Source: Nectonema munidae (Eukaryota; Nematomorpha; Nectonematoida; Nectonematidae). Taken from it: 64,000 nt of DNA. The notes beneath the pieces were generated by a model. That model made no database searches. It had not been told where the DNA came from and worked only from the letters and a program-made list of their open reading frames with translations. Below, piece after piece: positions 32,101-43,312 of this stretch (position 1 is the stretch's first letter; the number at the start of each line of letters is the position of its first letter). Where the stretch lies: contig JAUIRK010000682.1 of NCBI GenBank assembly GCA_030549495.1, positions 1 to 64,000 on the forward strand. Direction: 5' to 3'. The position numbers were made by a program, and so were the translations under genes.

Positions 32101-35100
32101 AGAAGTATCCAAATGCGAACAAATGAAATGAAGAATTGCCTAAGAAATTGCAATTTTCTTTAATAAAAACTTTAACACAGGCAGTATAGAAAATTGGCAC
32201 ATAAAGGTCTGGATAGAAGATGATCCAGTCATGTAAGAGATAACACATGATTTGATCAATGAATGACTCCGTAAAATCTAAAGCTTTGGTCCCCAAACCC
32301 AATAAATGTCTGTCTAAGCTCAGAGATGAAGACTTAAAAAGATCAATTGGCAGGATGGTATAGAAGCAAGCGAATGCGCGGAATGAATTGGCAATGAAAG
32401 CTCTGAAGATGAAGGTTTAGATATACCGTTAAAAATTCTATAAGAAATCCATAAGATCTTTTGGATGATTTGTCAGTAAGACTACTCAAAACACCAAAAT
32501 TGAGGTTTGAAACATATATGTATGATGAGTTAGTATACTTGTATAAAATGTATATATTATGGATGCATAAATATCGGTTCAAAATTATCTCATTTGTTTA
32601 TCAATTTTATTTGAAATTAAAGTCTTCTTTTCATCCCATCGATATCTAATGTGTTGCATTTCTATGAACGTGAAGGATTTAATTTCAAAGCTTTTAAAGA
32701 CTCTTTAGATCAAATTTTCATAATTTGATAATAGATTGTTGCTTATGAAAATACTCAAATATTTTGAGTTATTTGTGGACTACTAAAAATTTTATGTGGA
32801 TCAAGTGTTCTCTTGCAATCGATTATTACATATAGGTCGATAGGAGGTCGGTTATGACACAGAGAATTAGACAGAAAAAATGGAGATTGTCATAAAAGTT
32901 GTGTATTAGTAATTACTACTTGTTCTTCTTTATCTTTTCCCATTTTCTATGGGGTCGATGTTTTTGATTTTCTTTCTTCATTCTTGTCTATCCCAAACAC
33001 CATTTCCATCAAGGCCTTTAGCTTTGAAATCCTTTCATAAACAATCCATCTATCTGGGTTTCGGCCTTCCTATTTCCCTCTACTCTTTTATTTCCATATT
33101 CATCACTTTTTTCCGGTATGACCCTCCTTTTTCATTGTGTGGCTATACCATCTGAGTCTACTTTCTCTGATACTTTATCGACCTTTGTTACCTTTCTGAT
33201 TGTATTGTTTTCAATTTTGTCTTTTATTGTCTTTCCAGTCATCCATCTTATCATTCTCATTTCAGTAACATTTATTTTGTTTTCTTGTGTCTTTTTCACT
33301 GGCCATGTCTTGGCTGAATACATCATCGCTGGTCTTACTACTTTCCTGTATACTTTGCTTTTTCCTGCAATTTAAAATTATCGATGAAACTTTTTTCCAC
33401 TTTAGCCACCCTGAGTATACGTTCTATTTCATACCCTAAATCGCCATCTTTTGATATAGTTGATCCCAGATATTTGAATTTTTCCACTTCTTTTATTTCT
33501 ATTCCTTGTAATCTGGGGTTTTCTTTTCCATTATCATTTAATCTCATGTAAACCGTCTTGTCTCTGTTTATCTTCAAACGTCTATTTTTCATCCTTTCCC
33601 TTAGCTCTTCAAACTGAAATTGTAATTACTGCTACAAATAGATTATAAAACCTATACCGTGCTAGTGTATGACCTAAATATAAATATTGGATTATGTTGG
33701 AAATTGGTGATGAAATATGAGTTTCATTCATGAAGAACTGAATGGGAAAAGTAACCCTCAATGATGTATATGAGTAGCCAGCAGAGTCAATATTCAGAGG
33801 TCTAGGTGTCGAATTATTTTTGGGAAATAACTTATAGAAGGCACTTGTTTCAGTGACTCTTACGATGGTTGTTTCAGTTGTGTGTTAGTAATTACCACTA
33901 CTGCATATATATATATAGCCTAAGTATATACACATATTTCATATGTGTATTGAATACATCTTTTTTATGTGATAAAACTTACAAGATGTGCCATAGGCGG
34001 GCATGTTTAATTTTAATCCAATTAAAGGCTCTTCAGCCACGTTTTTACACTCAACTCGAAAGTCGAAATCATGATGGCAGAGAGAGTTTCAGGCACGCGA
34101 CCATATACTACCACAACTGTAGCATATTTCATAACACGTATTGCTATATAAACTACAAGATTCAGTATCTTCAATTATAGATGTTGTTTGTTGACTAATT
34201 TATATAAATGTATAAATCGAATGATCGGCTTAGGCGACTTGTTATACAGAGTGATACTTATATTTCATATGTGTATTCAATACTTCTTTTACACACGTGT
34301 GATGAAAGTGAAAAGATTTTCGATTCGAGTAAACACATGTTTGAAGATAAAATGGCAGAAATCGGCAACAACTTTCGAGGTATCTATATGCATATATATA
34401 TATATGCTCATCATAGCTCGTTCGCGCTTGTGTTATGTCTCTTATTATTGCTGTTTTATAGTTCTGTGTATTCTGCTTCCAATAATTCTTTTGTATTTGT
34501 GATAGGTCTTGCTTCTGCTGTTATTGTGTTCGCCATAGGTTGTTCTAAAACCCATAATGTCGGCTAATAATGCAAAGAAGAAATGCAGACGATATTAGCA
34601 TTGTTTGATAGTGACACCATCAAATTCCTATATGCCTGATATGCGAAAAGACTTTTATAAATTAAAAAAAATAATTTTTTAAAAATTAAAAACACTATTG
34701 GTGAAGAGATTATATTAACAGCTATAAAAGATGCAATCGAAAATGTTTGAAGAAAGACTCCCAGAAGGTTCTAAAATACATAACGTTAAGTGCAAATTCT
34801 GTACAACGACACATTGACGAAATGGCCAATGATATGAAACGAATAGTAAACTCTGAGCTTCAGCATAGCAAGTTTGCTATTTAACTTGATGAAGCAACTT
34901 TTGGAAGTTCAAATATTCTTATAGCTTATGTCTTAAAACCGATTCTAAAGATGAGCCAATTTTTTCATGTTTGGAAGATTATTTGAAGAAGCACAACGTT
35001 CCCCTTGGGAATATTAGTGCAGTAGCCACTGACGGTGCTCCAGCTATGGTAGGCCGTTACAGAGGATTTTCTGTCTTTCTCGAGACAAAGCTATCTACTG

Positions 35101-38100
35101 TCAAGACTGTTAACCGTGTTTTACACAGGCACCATCTTGTAGACAATAAACTGAGTCGTGAACTACAAATGCCCTAGAAGTGTGCGTCAGGACAATTAAC
35201 AAAATTAGAGCGCATCCTCTCAATTCTCGATTGTTTGCAAAGTTATGTGAATCAAATTATGAAACTTCCAACCACATGCTTTTGCACACCGAGGTAAGAT
35301 GGCCGTCAATAAATGATCATTTGCAAAGGCTTGTTGACTTGTACGACTCATCTGTAGAGTTGCTAAGGAATATAAATCCATCATTATGTGACGAGTAAAC
35401 TGTGCAAAAACTACCTGTTCTACTTGGCAGACATGTATTCAAAATTTTATGAAGTAAAGAAGCGTTCGGGCTGTGATTTGGGGATATATATTAAACAACT
35501 TGATAAATTAAGTGAAGATTTCAAAACACGTTTAGAAGACTTAAGAAAATAGGCATATTTCTATATGGTTTGTTACTCCTTTTGATATGGAAATAGATGA
35601 TGACGGTCATAAATCTGATTTTGAAGCTGAAATGTATAAGTAAGCAGCCGCGCCTTTTTTTACTTGCATTCCCAACTCCTTATATGGTTGAGGCTGGCTT
35701 TAGCGACGCGAATGCAATTTTGAGAAAACAAAGACACAGACTCGAGAATCGTGATGATTTGTGACTGAAGCTTACCAATTTTTAACGGAATATGAAGAGC
35801 CTGCGTGCCGCTCATCAAGCACATCCATCCCAATGCCAACTGTATGTTAGCGTGTTTCATGTTGGCTATTTTATGCTAACTTTTTTTAAATAAAAAGTGT
35901 GTCGCCATGTTTTCAATGCATTCATTATTAGTCGCAAAATATAAAAATAAAAAATACTAAAATTTAAATTTAAAGGTAAATTTTCATATGTAGTAGCTCA
36001 TCGTGAGAAATTCAAAAAATGCTTTGTTATTTTTAGTAAACTTGTCTAGGGGTAGAGGAGAAAGAGATTAATCTATGAAGGGCTCGACGGGTTAAAAAGT
36101 TTAGGGATACCTCAGCTAGCTGTTCATTCCCTGTGATGAGTCTGCAACCTTTTAAAAGATAAATCATACAAGGGTTGACTACGAGGCAAAAGATTTTGAG
36201 AGGTGATATTCACAAGGTGAGGTTTTGGAAAGGTGAGATCCGCCTTTTCTTCGGATACGATGTTTAGCGATGGATAGTATTTGTGAAGCATAGAGAGTAT
36301 CAAATGGTTGGAGATGGTATCAGCGGATGTCAGAACTTCAGCCTGCTCTTTGCTGAATATTTTGTTTGTTATTGAGAAGGAGTGTTCGTTGTACACGTCA
36401 CGCAACGCAGAAGCCCCCAATTTCGCGGCTTGGATGCACACGCACAGCAAATCATTTACACTGATTCCTTCAACTTTTTCTTTGCCTTTGCCAACTGATG
36501 TAAAAGGGTCTATTCTTTTTGATACCAACGATTCGCCTTCTTTTTCAATACTAAAAGAGATAAGTAAACGTGAAGAACTGAAAATACATTTTCACAATTT
36601 CAACTTTTATCAAACCTATTCTTATGGTATATACGAGTTGTGAATGGGCAACTTCTCAATTAAAAATCCAGAAGTTTTCATTTTAACTATATATTTGGGT
36701 TTTTTCACTAAGGTATTCTCTTCACATATACATAAATTTGCTCCATTGAGTTTCGGTCAATCATTATGCTTTTTGGGATACTAATTTTAGTTTTATTTTA
36801 TCTTTTTGAAATTCTATCTGAATTAAAAATTTTGATTTGGTTGTGTTTATGTTGTTTTGAAATGTGTCATACTTATTTTAACTTTTTTTTCATATTTTAA
36901 CATTAATTTCAGATAAAATTTTCTAAATTTAGTAAATAAATTATTACAACTTTATAATTTCTTCAATAATTTTTTTTATTTTTTATTTACCTATTTTATT
37001 ACAAAATTTTTGCACTTTAATTCAGCAATATCTTTTAAATAGACTCTTTATTATTTCAAAAAATAGAAAATTCAATATAAAAAAACCATCTTAATTTAAG
37101 TGAAAAATATAATCACAACAAATTCAAAAATATAAATTCAGATGCAAAAAGGAAAAATGGAACTAAAAATGATATATATGTAAATGTATATGTAAAAGTA
37201 GACCTGGTATTTGGAAGGATAACTGACCAATGGATGTCTGCCTCATGAATATGTGCCTGATTGTAATAACTGTCATACGAAAAAATGATATTGTTAAGTA
37301 AACCCTTATATGTACAATTTCTATAAAATATATAAATAAATAGGTATATACAGTCATACCTCGGTTCTTAAACAGCTCGTACAAATCTGTTTTGAACAAA
37401 AATACGAGAACGTTTTGTCACTGAACTCAAATAAAATTTCGATTCTGCAACCCACAGAGAGAAAGTGCATGGACCAAGCAACAGCTCTAACAACAAATTG
37501 TTCATGTAGTGCATATGAAGCATTGAGATTACACGTGTTTATGTTTAGCGCTTTGCACTGAGTTATGCATAATTAATTTTACATATAATTAAACATTATT
37601 TCCCATTACCAAATTGTTTCGCTTTTCGAACAATCCGGTATTCGAACATCCTCTCAGAACAAATTGTGTTGGAGAAACTAGGTATCAGTGTACTTATAAA
37701 TCAGTCAGGCAGTTGATCCAGAACTGCATTGATATGGGTCAATATTTTAGCTCGTATTTCAAAACATAGTTATGCATTCATCATAAATTGATGCATTGTA
37801 AATAAATATGACTTCAAAATGCTTAGCGTATGTATTCGCATACAAGGCAAATGATCTTTTCTCCAAAAAATTTGTACAAAAATGGCGCATAGCCTTATAA
37901 GCGAGTGGGTCAAAAATTTTAACTAAACCAATTACCTATAGGAAACAGATATTTGTTAAGCTGCCAGGCCTGGTATCAATCGTGTAGCTAAAGCAAAGAA
38001 ATTTAAAATGCTCCTAAATTCAGAAGATCGAATGGCATAAGACAAGATTGACCCTGGCATCGTCGGGCGATCATTCTAGAAGGCTTGGATCTCCAATGCG

Positions 38101-39071
38101 ATGGATGAACAGAAGACAGGAGGAAGTCGTGGCTTAATCAAATCGATTCACCAGACAAAAGTCAAGGATTTGTTGAAAAGGAGTCAAATAATATGACCTA
38201 GTCTTATACGCCAATATATACGGTACATGTTGTTGAATATATATGGATAGATTATCTTTTCAACACACTTGGTTCTGAGAACGACTTGAGAAAGGAACTC
38301 ATTCAATCTTAATTTTTAACTAAAACCTCCGCTCGACCTCCACCCTGAGAAGGGCCAACCCAAAAGTTTCACCAACGCGCCATTTTCAAAGGTTTCCTTT
38401 TTGTTCAAGTAATGACAGAGTTTCCAGACACTTTGTCCACATGAAGTAAACTCATTTGGATTATGATCACGGATTTCTTTATTTAAAAAAATGATTTTTA
38501 CTATTGTTGACAAAGTACAATTCTATACAAATATAAAGTTTCAATAACAAAAAATTTTAATTGCATTTTGACCACTTGAGTATTAACAAAACACGTTAAA
38601 TAATAAATACTATATATTTCGACTTATTAACGTTAATTTTATTATTTTAAAAAGTTGTATAACGGCTGGCAATTTGGTTTATAGTGAATATCACACCCAA
38701 TTTTTTAAACAAATATTTTCTTTTAGCCAATTTTCAAAAAGCCGGATTTTGAAAATACTTATACTAATTATTCTAAGGCAAGTTTTTGAACAGGAATAAA
38801 ATATTAAGAATAAACTCACCTTTATACATTTCACATTAAAAGCGTTCAGCTCACATTTATATTCATAACTAAAAAGAAACCTGTGATTTTGAATTTCAAA
38901 TCGAATTTTGGAAGAGAAGGGAGGAATTACGTTGGAATTCACTGCGTGACTTTGTCTGCCTTTGAATGGAGAGAGACTTGACGTGGCCAAGTAAAGGAAG
39001 GTCATTAGTGCAAATAGGAATAGGAAGAACCATCCCAAAGCACTCACTCGAATTTGTGGCAAACGAACCAT
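25751..39071 (-). CDS. BPNT2: Golgi 3'-phosphoadenosine 5'-phosphate 3'-phosphatase, BPNT2-like, four coding exons
   Basis: The enzyme (gPAPP/IMPAD1) hydrolyses PAP, the by-product of sulfation, to AMP in the Golgi lumen; it belongs to the lithium-sensitive, magnesium-dependent inositol monophosphatase fold. Proposed coding exons on the minus strand: 39071-38881, 36550-36149, 28118-27889, 26175-25751. Intron phases agree at all junctions and give 415 residues, against 359 in human. A signal anchor (FFLFLFALMTFLYLA) follows the start. Later come the acidic pair in SEEKAD, the metal motif [11 protein letters not shown] and the second motif KKWDICAAN, and near the end of exon 4 DTLAAI. Exon 2 has a second in-frame acceptor 27 bases upstream (first base 36577). 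The donor after exon 1 (cacag/gtttct) is weak; a stronger gtgagt at 38819 does not keep frame. A possible acceptor at 39140 suggests a 5' untranslated exon. Confidence 0.9.
27185..27357. mobile_element. hAT MITE, cagcgttttt family, in BPNT2-like intron 3
   Basis: The ends are cagcgtttttcaaag and, on the other strand, cagcgttttttaaac, inverted copies of each other. Inside, tgctatgggtcgcagt matches the opposite strand of the copy at 29020-29215. No clear target duplication remains. Confidence 0.75.
27889..28118 (-). CDS. BPNT2: BPNT2-like exon 3: catalytic DPLDAT motif
   Basis: It begins after aatgttttag and ends at tgccag/gtacgc. It encodes [20 protein letters not shown], close to human [20 protein letters not shown], then VTTMICVAYRGRPLIGVI. 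It is flanked at a distance by two inverted MITE copies (27185-27357 and 29020-29215). Confidence 0.9.
29020..29215. mobile_element. hAT MITE, cagcgttttt family, with target duplication
   Basis: The ends are cagcgcttttcaaaa and, on the other strand, cagcgtttttcaaactg. The flanks ttttagag (29012-29019) and ctttagag (29216-29223) form an 8-bp duplication with one mismatch. Its orientation is opposite to the copy at 27185-27357. Confidence 0.85.
32940..33640 (-). mobile_element. RTE-type LINE, 3' end of the reverse transcriptase ORF
   Basis: On the minus strand 33592-33338 reads KFKYLGSTISKDGDLGYEIE, then the frame changes to AKTWPVKKTQENKINVTEMR, MIRWMTGK and further DRWIVYERI. This order (YLGS, ..ETW.., E..RWM.G..., GR..DRW) is the C-terminal region of RTE-like retrotransposon proteins. 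At least two frame changes are present and the catalytic part is missing. The sense strand is the same as that of the host gene, inside whose intron it lies. Confidence 0.85.
34600..36115 (+). mobile_element. hAT transposon (SCAND3-like), broken, in BPNT2-like intron 2
   Basis: The stretch 34971-35177 reads NISAVATDGAPAMVGRYRGF, the DGAPAM block of SCAND3/ZBED-type hAT transposases. Next comes LLHTEVRWPSINDHLQRL (35277-35330), then PTPYMVEAGFSDANAILRKQ (about 35668-35727), the C-terminal dimerisation block. Several stops and frame changes separate them. The right end, cgacgggttaaaaagttta through ctcag at 36115, matches the end of the MITE at 20562-20757. The left end was not located. The transposase runs antisense to the host gene. 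Confidence 0.8.
36149..36550 (-). CDS. BPNT2: BPNT2-like exon 2: N-terminal half of the phosphatase domain
   Basis: It begins after ctcttttag and ends at aaaag/gttgca. It encodes VNDLLCVCIQAAKLGASALR, the opening helix, and LTSADTISN, matching human MTSGDVLSN, then the metal-binding acidic pair in NIVSEEKAD. The hAT element downstream ends 33 bases from the donor. Confidence 0.85.
37351..37690. mobile_element. Tc1/mariner or pogo-type MITE
   Basis: The ends are cagtcatacctcggttc and, on the other strand, cactgatacctagtttc. TA lies on both outer sides, the target of Tc1/mariner/pogo transposases. The 340-base interior includes gttcgaa/ttcgaac motifs paired between the arms and no coding frame. 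It lies in intron 1 of the BPNT2-like gene. Confidence 0.75.
37700..38880 (-). other. Rest of BPNT2-like intron 1; one unassigned open frame
   Basis: The minus-strand frame 38513-38316 reads NEFTSCGQSVWKLCHYLNKK, then LVKLLGWPFSGWRSSGGFS. It is not recognised and lacks convincing splice sites, but it could be an overlooked exon. The plus strand near 37870-38160 has protein-like scraps with stops. No repeat family was assigned. Confidence 0.35.
38881..39071 (-). CDS. BPNT2: BPNT2-like exon 1: signal anchor
   Basis: The ATG at 39071 opens MVRLPQIRVSALGWF, which aligns with the human start MAPMGIRLSPLG. The membrane segment runs from about residue 13 to 31, then a lumenal stem. The exon ends with two extra bases, matching the one-base start of exon 2. 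Confidence 0.75.
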
Positions 39072-39159
39072 TTTTACTTCATCGCTCCCAGACACGATTC
39101 TTAAAAAATTTTCTTGCACATGGAAATGAGAGCGACATCCTGAAAAAATAAGCCACAAA

Positions 39160-40040
39160 CAAATATACTGCGTCTAGCTATGCTATAAATGCCTCGAAAA
39201 CGCTTGAAAACATTTCGTACTCATTGATCCTTATCAAGAGATAGCAATTTGCAAATACAAAAAAGACACTTTCAAGGAAACGCATTTTATCTGCACCTGT
39301 AAATACAAAGAATATTTTTAGCTACTCATTACTACTAATTTTACAAACGATTCATATTTTCTCATCGGCCAAACTACCCCACGCCTCTTTATATCTTGTA
39401 TTTCTGCAAGCAGTTTGGAAATAAGAAGAAGAAGAAGTTTATTAATAAAATTAAAAGTATAGCAAAGTAATTGAAAAACAAACATTTCATAGAGAAACAT
39501 ATATCAAACATTCAGGAATAGAAAATAAATGTAAATACAAATATTTATGTAAAACTAGGTCCAATATTTTACGCAAAATCTCCATTTTTAGGCTAAAAAA
39601 CTGTCCTTTTATGAAAGAAATTACCCTCAAAATATGTCTTCTATTTTGGTTTTAAATTTTTCCCAGTCGAATCACCTTGTTTTTAGTATCTACTAAATAA
39701 TCCAAAACTTATACGCCTTTTTTCGGCCACCATCCGTTTCTGAAAATAATGACGGATTTTCAAGGCTGACGTAAAATTGAAACAATATTTAGCAGAATAA
39801 ACTTTTTATTCTGTAATATTTTACTATTATATCATACCCGATAAATTAACAATGATACTTATGAATTTATTGCTTAGACAAAAATAAGAGAAAACAAAAA
39901 GTTTATTATTTTAAGTTTTTGTAGCAAAAAAGTCTCAAATATGTCTGCTCTATCGTTTTTAAGTTGTTTGTCTAAAGCACTCTGTCCAGTCTATAAATTA
40001 TCTGTATGATTTTTAGCCAAATTAGGATTTTGTTCCATAT
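39160..40040. other. Region upstream of the BPNT2-like gene, no gene seen
   Basis: AT-rich, with no coding feature. It should contain the minus-strand promoter and any 5' untranslated exon; the rc sequence around 39170-39140 (gtggcttattttttcag) looks like the acceptor of that exon. Confidence 0.4.
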
Positions 40041-40049
40041 AGCCAGCAG

Positions 40050-40560
40050 CAAGACCTTTTCTTGCACTTGACAGTCACTAAACTTCCTTTCTCCTCGCTT
40101 TCTTCACTACTAGAACTTGAGTCATTTTCGAGTGCTCTACTATTTGCATAATATCATGATTCTATAAAAGAGTTATCTCCACATGGCTGTTAACATTTAA
40201 CAGTTCATCAACTGACAGGCGGCTAGTAAAAGGAGTTGCAAAGTATCAGCTTATGAATTTAAACCATTTTCTAGTTCTTGTATGATATAGAGAAATCTTT
40301 TTCTGAATTTCTAATCACCGCTTGTGAGAAGAACGTAAAATAGAAGTTTGGCAGCAGCAATGATAAATAGTAGTAGGTGTAACATTGCTCCAAGCTGTTT
40401 TAATCATTTCCCAAGCAGAGTTCACTGTAACTTTTCAGCACAATGGATGTAGTAACGTGTTTGTAATCTTCTGTGTGCCATATTTAAAAAATCTTCGACT
40501 TTTGTTTCAAAGCTGCAGTAAATCTGCGAACAAGGCTATGCTGTTGTAGTGACGAGGATA
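40050..40560 (-). mobile_element. Tigger/pogo transposase C-terminal remnant
   Basis: Read on the minus strand, a segment near 40425-40345 gives NSAWEMIKTAWSNVTPTTIY, the AW..V...TI..CF block that ends the DDE domain of Tigger-type transposases. Upstream scraps fit the preceding region. It is badly decayed and inverted relative to the better copy at 40809-42496. Confidence 0.6.
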
Positions 40561-40799
40561 TAACTGATTATTATCTTTTTTTAGCTTGTTCTAGGAATAA
40601 AAAGGCAAATACTACATCATAACGTCTTGCAGAATTTTTGCTTAGACCAATCATCTTTAGAAAGTAAGTAGATGATGCGCTGACTATACTGTTCGTTAAA
40701 CCTCATACCCTAGCACCATGCTTCACTAGAACGATTAAAGTATATAGCTTACACTTTTCTTACACTCCAATAAACGAGCACGTGTGTACTTATCTGTAA

Positions 40800-42496
40800 A
40801 TAAAAAACGTGAGATATGCATGTACAAAGCAGATCACCAGATCCACTCAACATAAGATAGCTTCACACTTTTCGAATATTTATCAAACAATCATTGGCCG
40901 TTCGACAATAAGTGATATTTTGTCTAAAAAAGAAAAGTCGTTGAATATGGATACCAATGAAACAAGTGTACTTCACTTGTGTAGTGCAAAACATGAAGCA
41001 ATGGAAACTGCTTTGTATATGTAGTTCAAGGACGTATCAGCTCGTGGCGGCACAATAAATGATGATATTCTCATTTCGAAGGCTAGTGTATGTAGGAAAG
41101 ATGTGAATGTTGGAAACGAGTTCAAATACTCCAGCGGTTGGCTTGACCATTTCAAAAAACGCCATGATATAAAATTTTTTATTTAACATGGAGAAAGCTC
41201 AAGTTGTAGCATGAATGAAGTTCAACAATTTAGAGAAAAAATGCAGAATGATCTTCAAAATTATGACACATCTATAACATGGATGAAACTGGCCTCTTTT
41301 TTCGTTTGGAGCCGAATGCTACTCCCGCAACTGGACCCATGAAAGGTAAGAAAAAGAACAAAAAACGTCTTACAGTTGCGCTTTGTGCCAACGCTAGTGG
41401 CACACATAAACTTAAGCCGCTTATAATCACAAAATTTGCTCGGCCACGATGCTTTGGCAAAAATTTCTATCCCAAAGTTTATTGTGATTATTGTTCAAAT
41501 AAGTCAGCCTAGATGACCACAAGTATTTTCTTAATTTGGCTTAAAGACTTTGGCAGACTCATGAGAGATGCCAAAAAAACAAGTGATTCTACTATGCGAT
41601 AATGCCATCAGTCACAAACAAGCTGGATTAATGAAGCTCACAAAAACCAGGATAGTTTTTTTGCAGCCATACTCCACTTTAAACATCCAACCAATGGATG
41701 CTGGCATCATATGTAACTTTAAATTACATTATCGTAAATTTATTACACGCCATTTCATCCAATGTATTGATGATAAAGAAGATTTGAGAGTAAACGTAAG
41801 GCAAGCACACGGTATGGTGTATAATGCCTGGGGTTTGGTTGAACAGACTACAATCGTGAATTGTTGGTGACATACACGCATTCTTGGTAAATCTGACCTT
41901 ACAATGAATGTCACGTATGTTGATGAACATAGAGATACAGAAAATACAAATTTGTGAGTTGCAAGAATTACTCATTCGCCTCCAGTAATGTCAGCAAGCG
42001 CTTATGCAAATGTTGATGCTAACATTGAAAGAGCTGAAATGTTAACTGAGCAAGAAATCATCACTTTGGTTTCATCTTCTGGAGTAGAAAGTGACAAAAA
42101 TTTGAAAGACGATGAAGATGACGAATATAAACCTGCAACTATTTTAGTTGAAGATAGAAAAGCAATTTCAATTGTTTTGAATTTCATTGAGTGCAACCCA
42201 AAACTACATTTTCGTCATCACCAGAATATAATGGCTTTATACTATGATTTACAACAAAAATCAATTGAAAGTTCGAAGCAAACTTCTATAGATTTTTTTG
42301 AAAAAGCTTGAACGATATTAATAAATTTTTTTATACTTTTTACACTCCGTTTGACAAGTATGTAAATAGCTATGCTTGAGCTGAGTGTTTCTATAGAAAT
42401 TTGAAGTTACACTACAACAAACTTCATTAATCCGACATTTCGTAATCCGACAGAAAAAACTTAGGAACATACGATGTCGGATTATAGGTCTGACTG
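40800..42496 (+). mobile_element. Tigger/pogo transposon, nearly complete but broken
   Basis: In order: the DNA-binding helix-turn-helix (QHKIASHFSNIYQTIIGRST, about 40850), the CENP-B-type second domain (FKYSSGWLDHFKKRHDIKFF, about 41120), the first catalytic aspartate in MDETGLFFRLEP (41279), the second in VILLCDNAISHK (41585), and QPYSTLNIQPMDAGI (41670). An acidic tail ends at 42311. Frame changes separate at least four segments. The right end, read inward, starts cagtcagacctataatccga and is followed outside by TA (42497-42498), as expected for this superfamily. The left terminal repeat was not found. Confidence 0.85.
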
Positions 42497-42724
42497 TATA
42501 TGTATGTCCCCATATACGACTAGTTTTATAAAAACTCATAATTTGAAAATAGCTTATATTCAAAATTGATACGTAAAGGTATTTTACAACTTGAATATTT
42601 AATGAAAAATAAGCTAAAATTCAACACCCAGTCACTATATATATGAGATATGTATGAGACATTTCACAAAAAACATGTTTTGCACCTCCTCAATCATTAA
42701 ACTGTTCTTAAATTAAGAAGTCTT

Positions 42725-43312
42725 CTCGATTTTTGGTTAGGAAAATAAAGACAAATTTCTTGGCTAAGATATGCTACACGGTGTTTTATGGCAAATATAT
42801 GTTTTCAACAAATATGTTCAATCGAGCATTCCAGCCTCATTTCAAAAGTTGTCAATTTTTTATGACAATGGAGTACTTGGCCCAAGGTTAAAGGACTTCA
42901 TAGATTCAAAGATGTTCACTAAAAATGATAGGAATATACGAAAATGGCCATCAGAAAATTGTACATGCATGTCTAGTTTGCTTTGTAGAGATTGCTGGAT
43001 TTCTTTCCATAGTATCGCTATGAAACTTTTCATTTGGAAAGCCATCTCACATTTGAGTGTGAAACATTAGTTTTCAAAATCATTTTTTTGCATAACTCTG
43101 AAAACAAACAAGAGTTTAAGGCATTTACTTCAATTAAATACGATGTTTTAAGACTTCATTGAGAACATTTTTCAACCCTTCAAGTATAGTTTTCATTATT
43201 AAGGCTTGAGGATGAATAGCACACTGGGTACAAATTACATCTGGAAATTTTTGCTTAATCAGTCTGAAAACTCGAACAAGAAATTGCTAGAGTCAGTTCA
43301 TTGGTAAGACAC
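42725..43312 (-). mobile_element. hAT transposase fragment (ZBED5-like), copy B
   Basis: Inverted copy of 8440-8900. On the minus strand it reads AILWKEIQQSLQSKLDMHVQ, then FRIFLSFLVNIFESMKSFNL, plus upstream HPQALIMKT-like sequence near 43210. It is more complete than copy A. The plus-strand frame 42771-43070 is a shadow. It abuts the hAT element starting at 43313, which may have landed inside it. Confidence 0.75.

Larger units (their letters stand above)
28119..36148 (-). other. Intron 2 of the BPNT2-like gene, transposon-rich
   Basis: The 8 kb intron holds a hAT MITE (29020-29215), an RTE-type LINE tail (32940-33640) and a hAT element (about 34600-36115). From 29220 to 32900 nothing else was recognised except an unassigned open stretch near 31640-31800 on the plus strand (ARLHVITLQSSYTDESGFSG). 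Copies of tgt(g)ttagtaattac at 32895 and 33875 probably mark LINE 3' ends. Confidence 0.7.

Noticed and set aside
33118-33375. Hydrophobic plus-strand frame suggesting a membrane protein
   Set aside because: It is the complement of the RTE-type LINE coding sequence.
36308-36643. Plus-strand frame over BPNT2-like exon 2
   Set aside because: Antisense shadow of the exon; no motif.
38820-39158. Longer exon 1 of the BPNT2-like gene ending at the strong gtgagt donor (38819)
   Set aside because: Joining it to either exon 2 acceptor brings a stop at once; the weaker donor at 38880 keeps frame. It would only work with an extra exon in intron 1.
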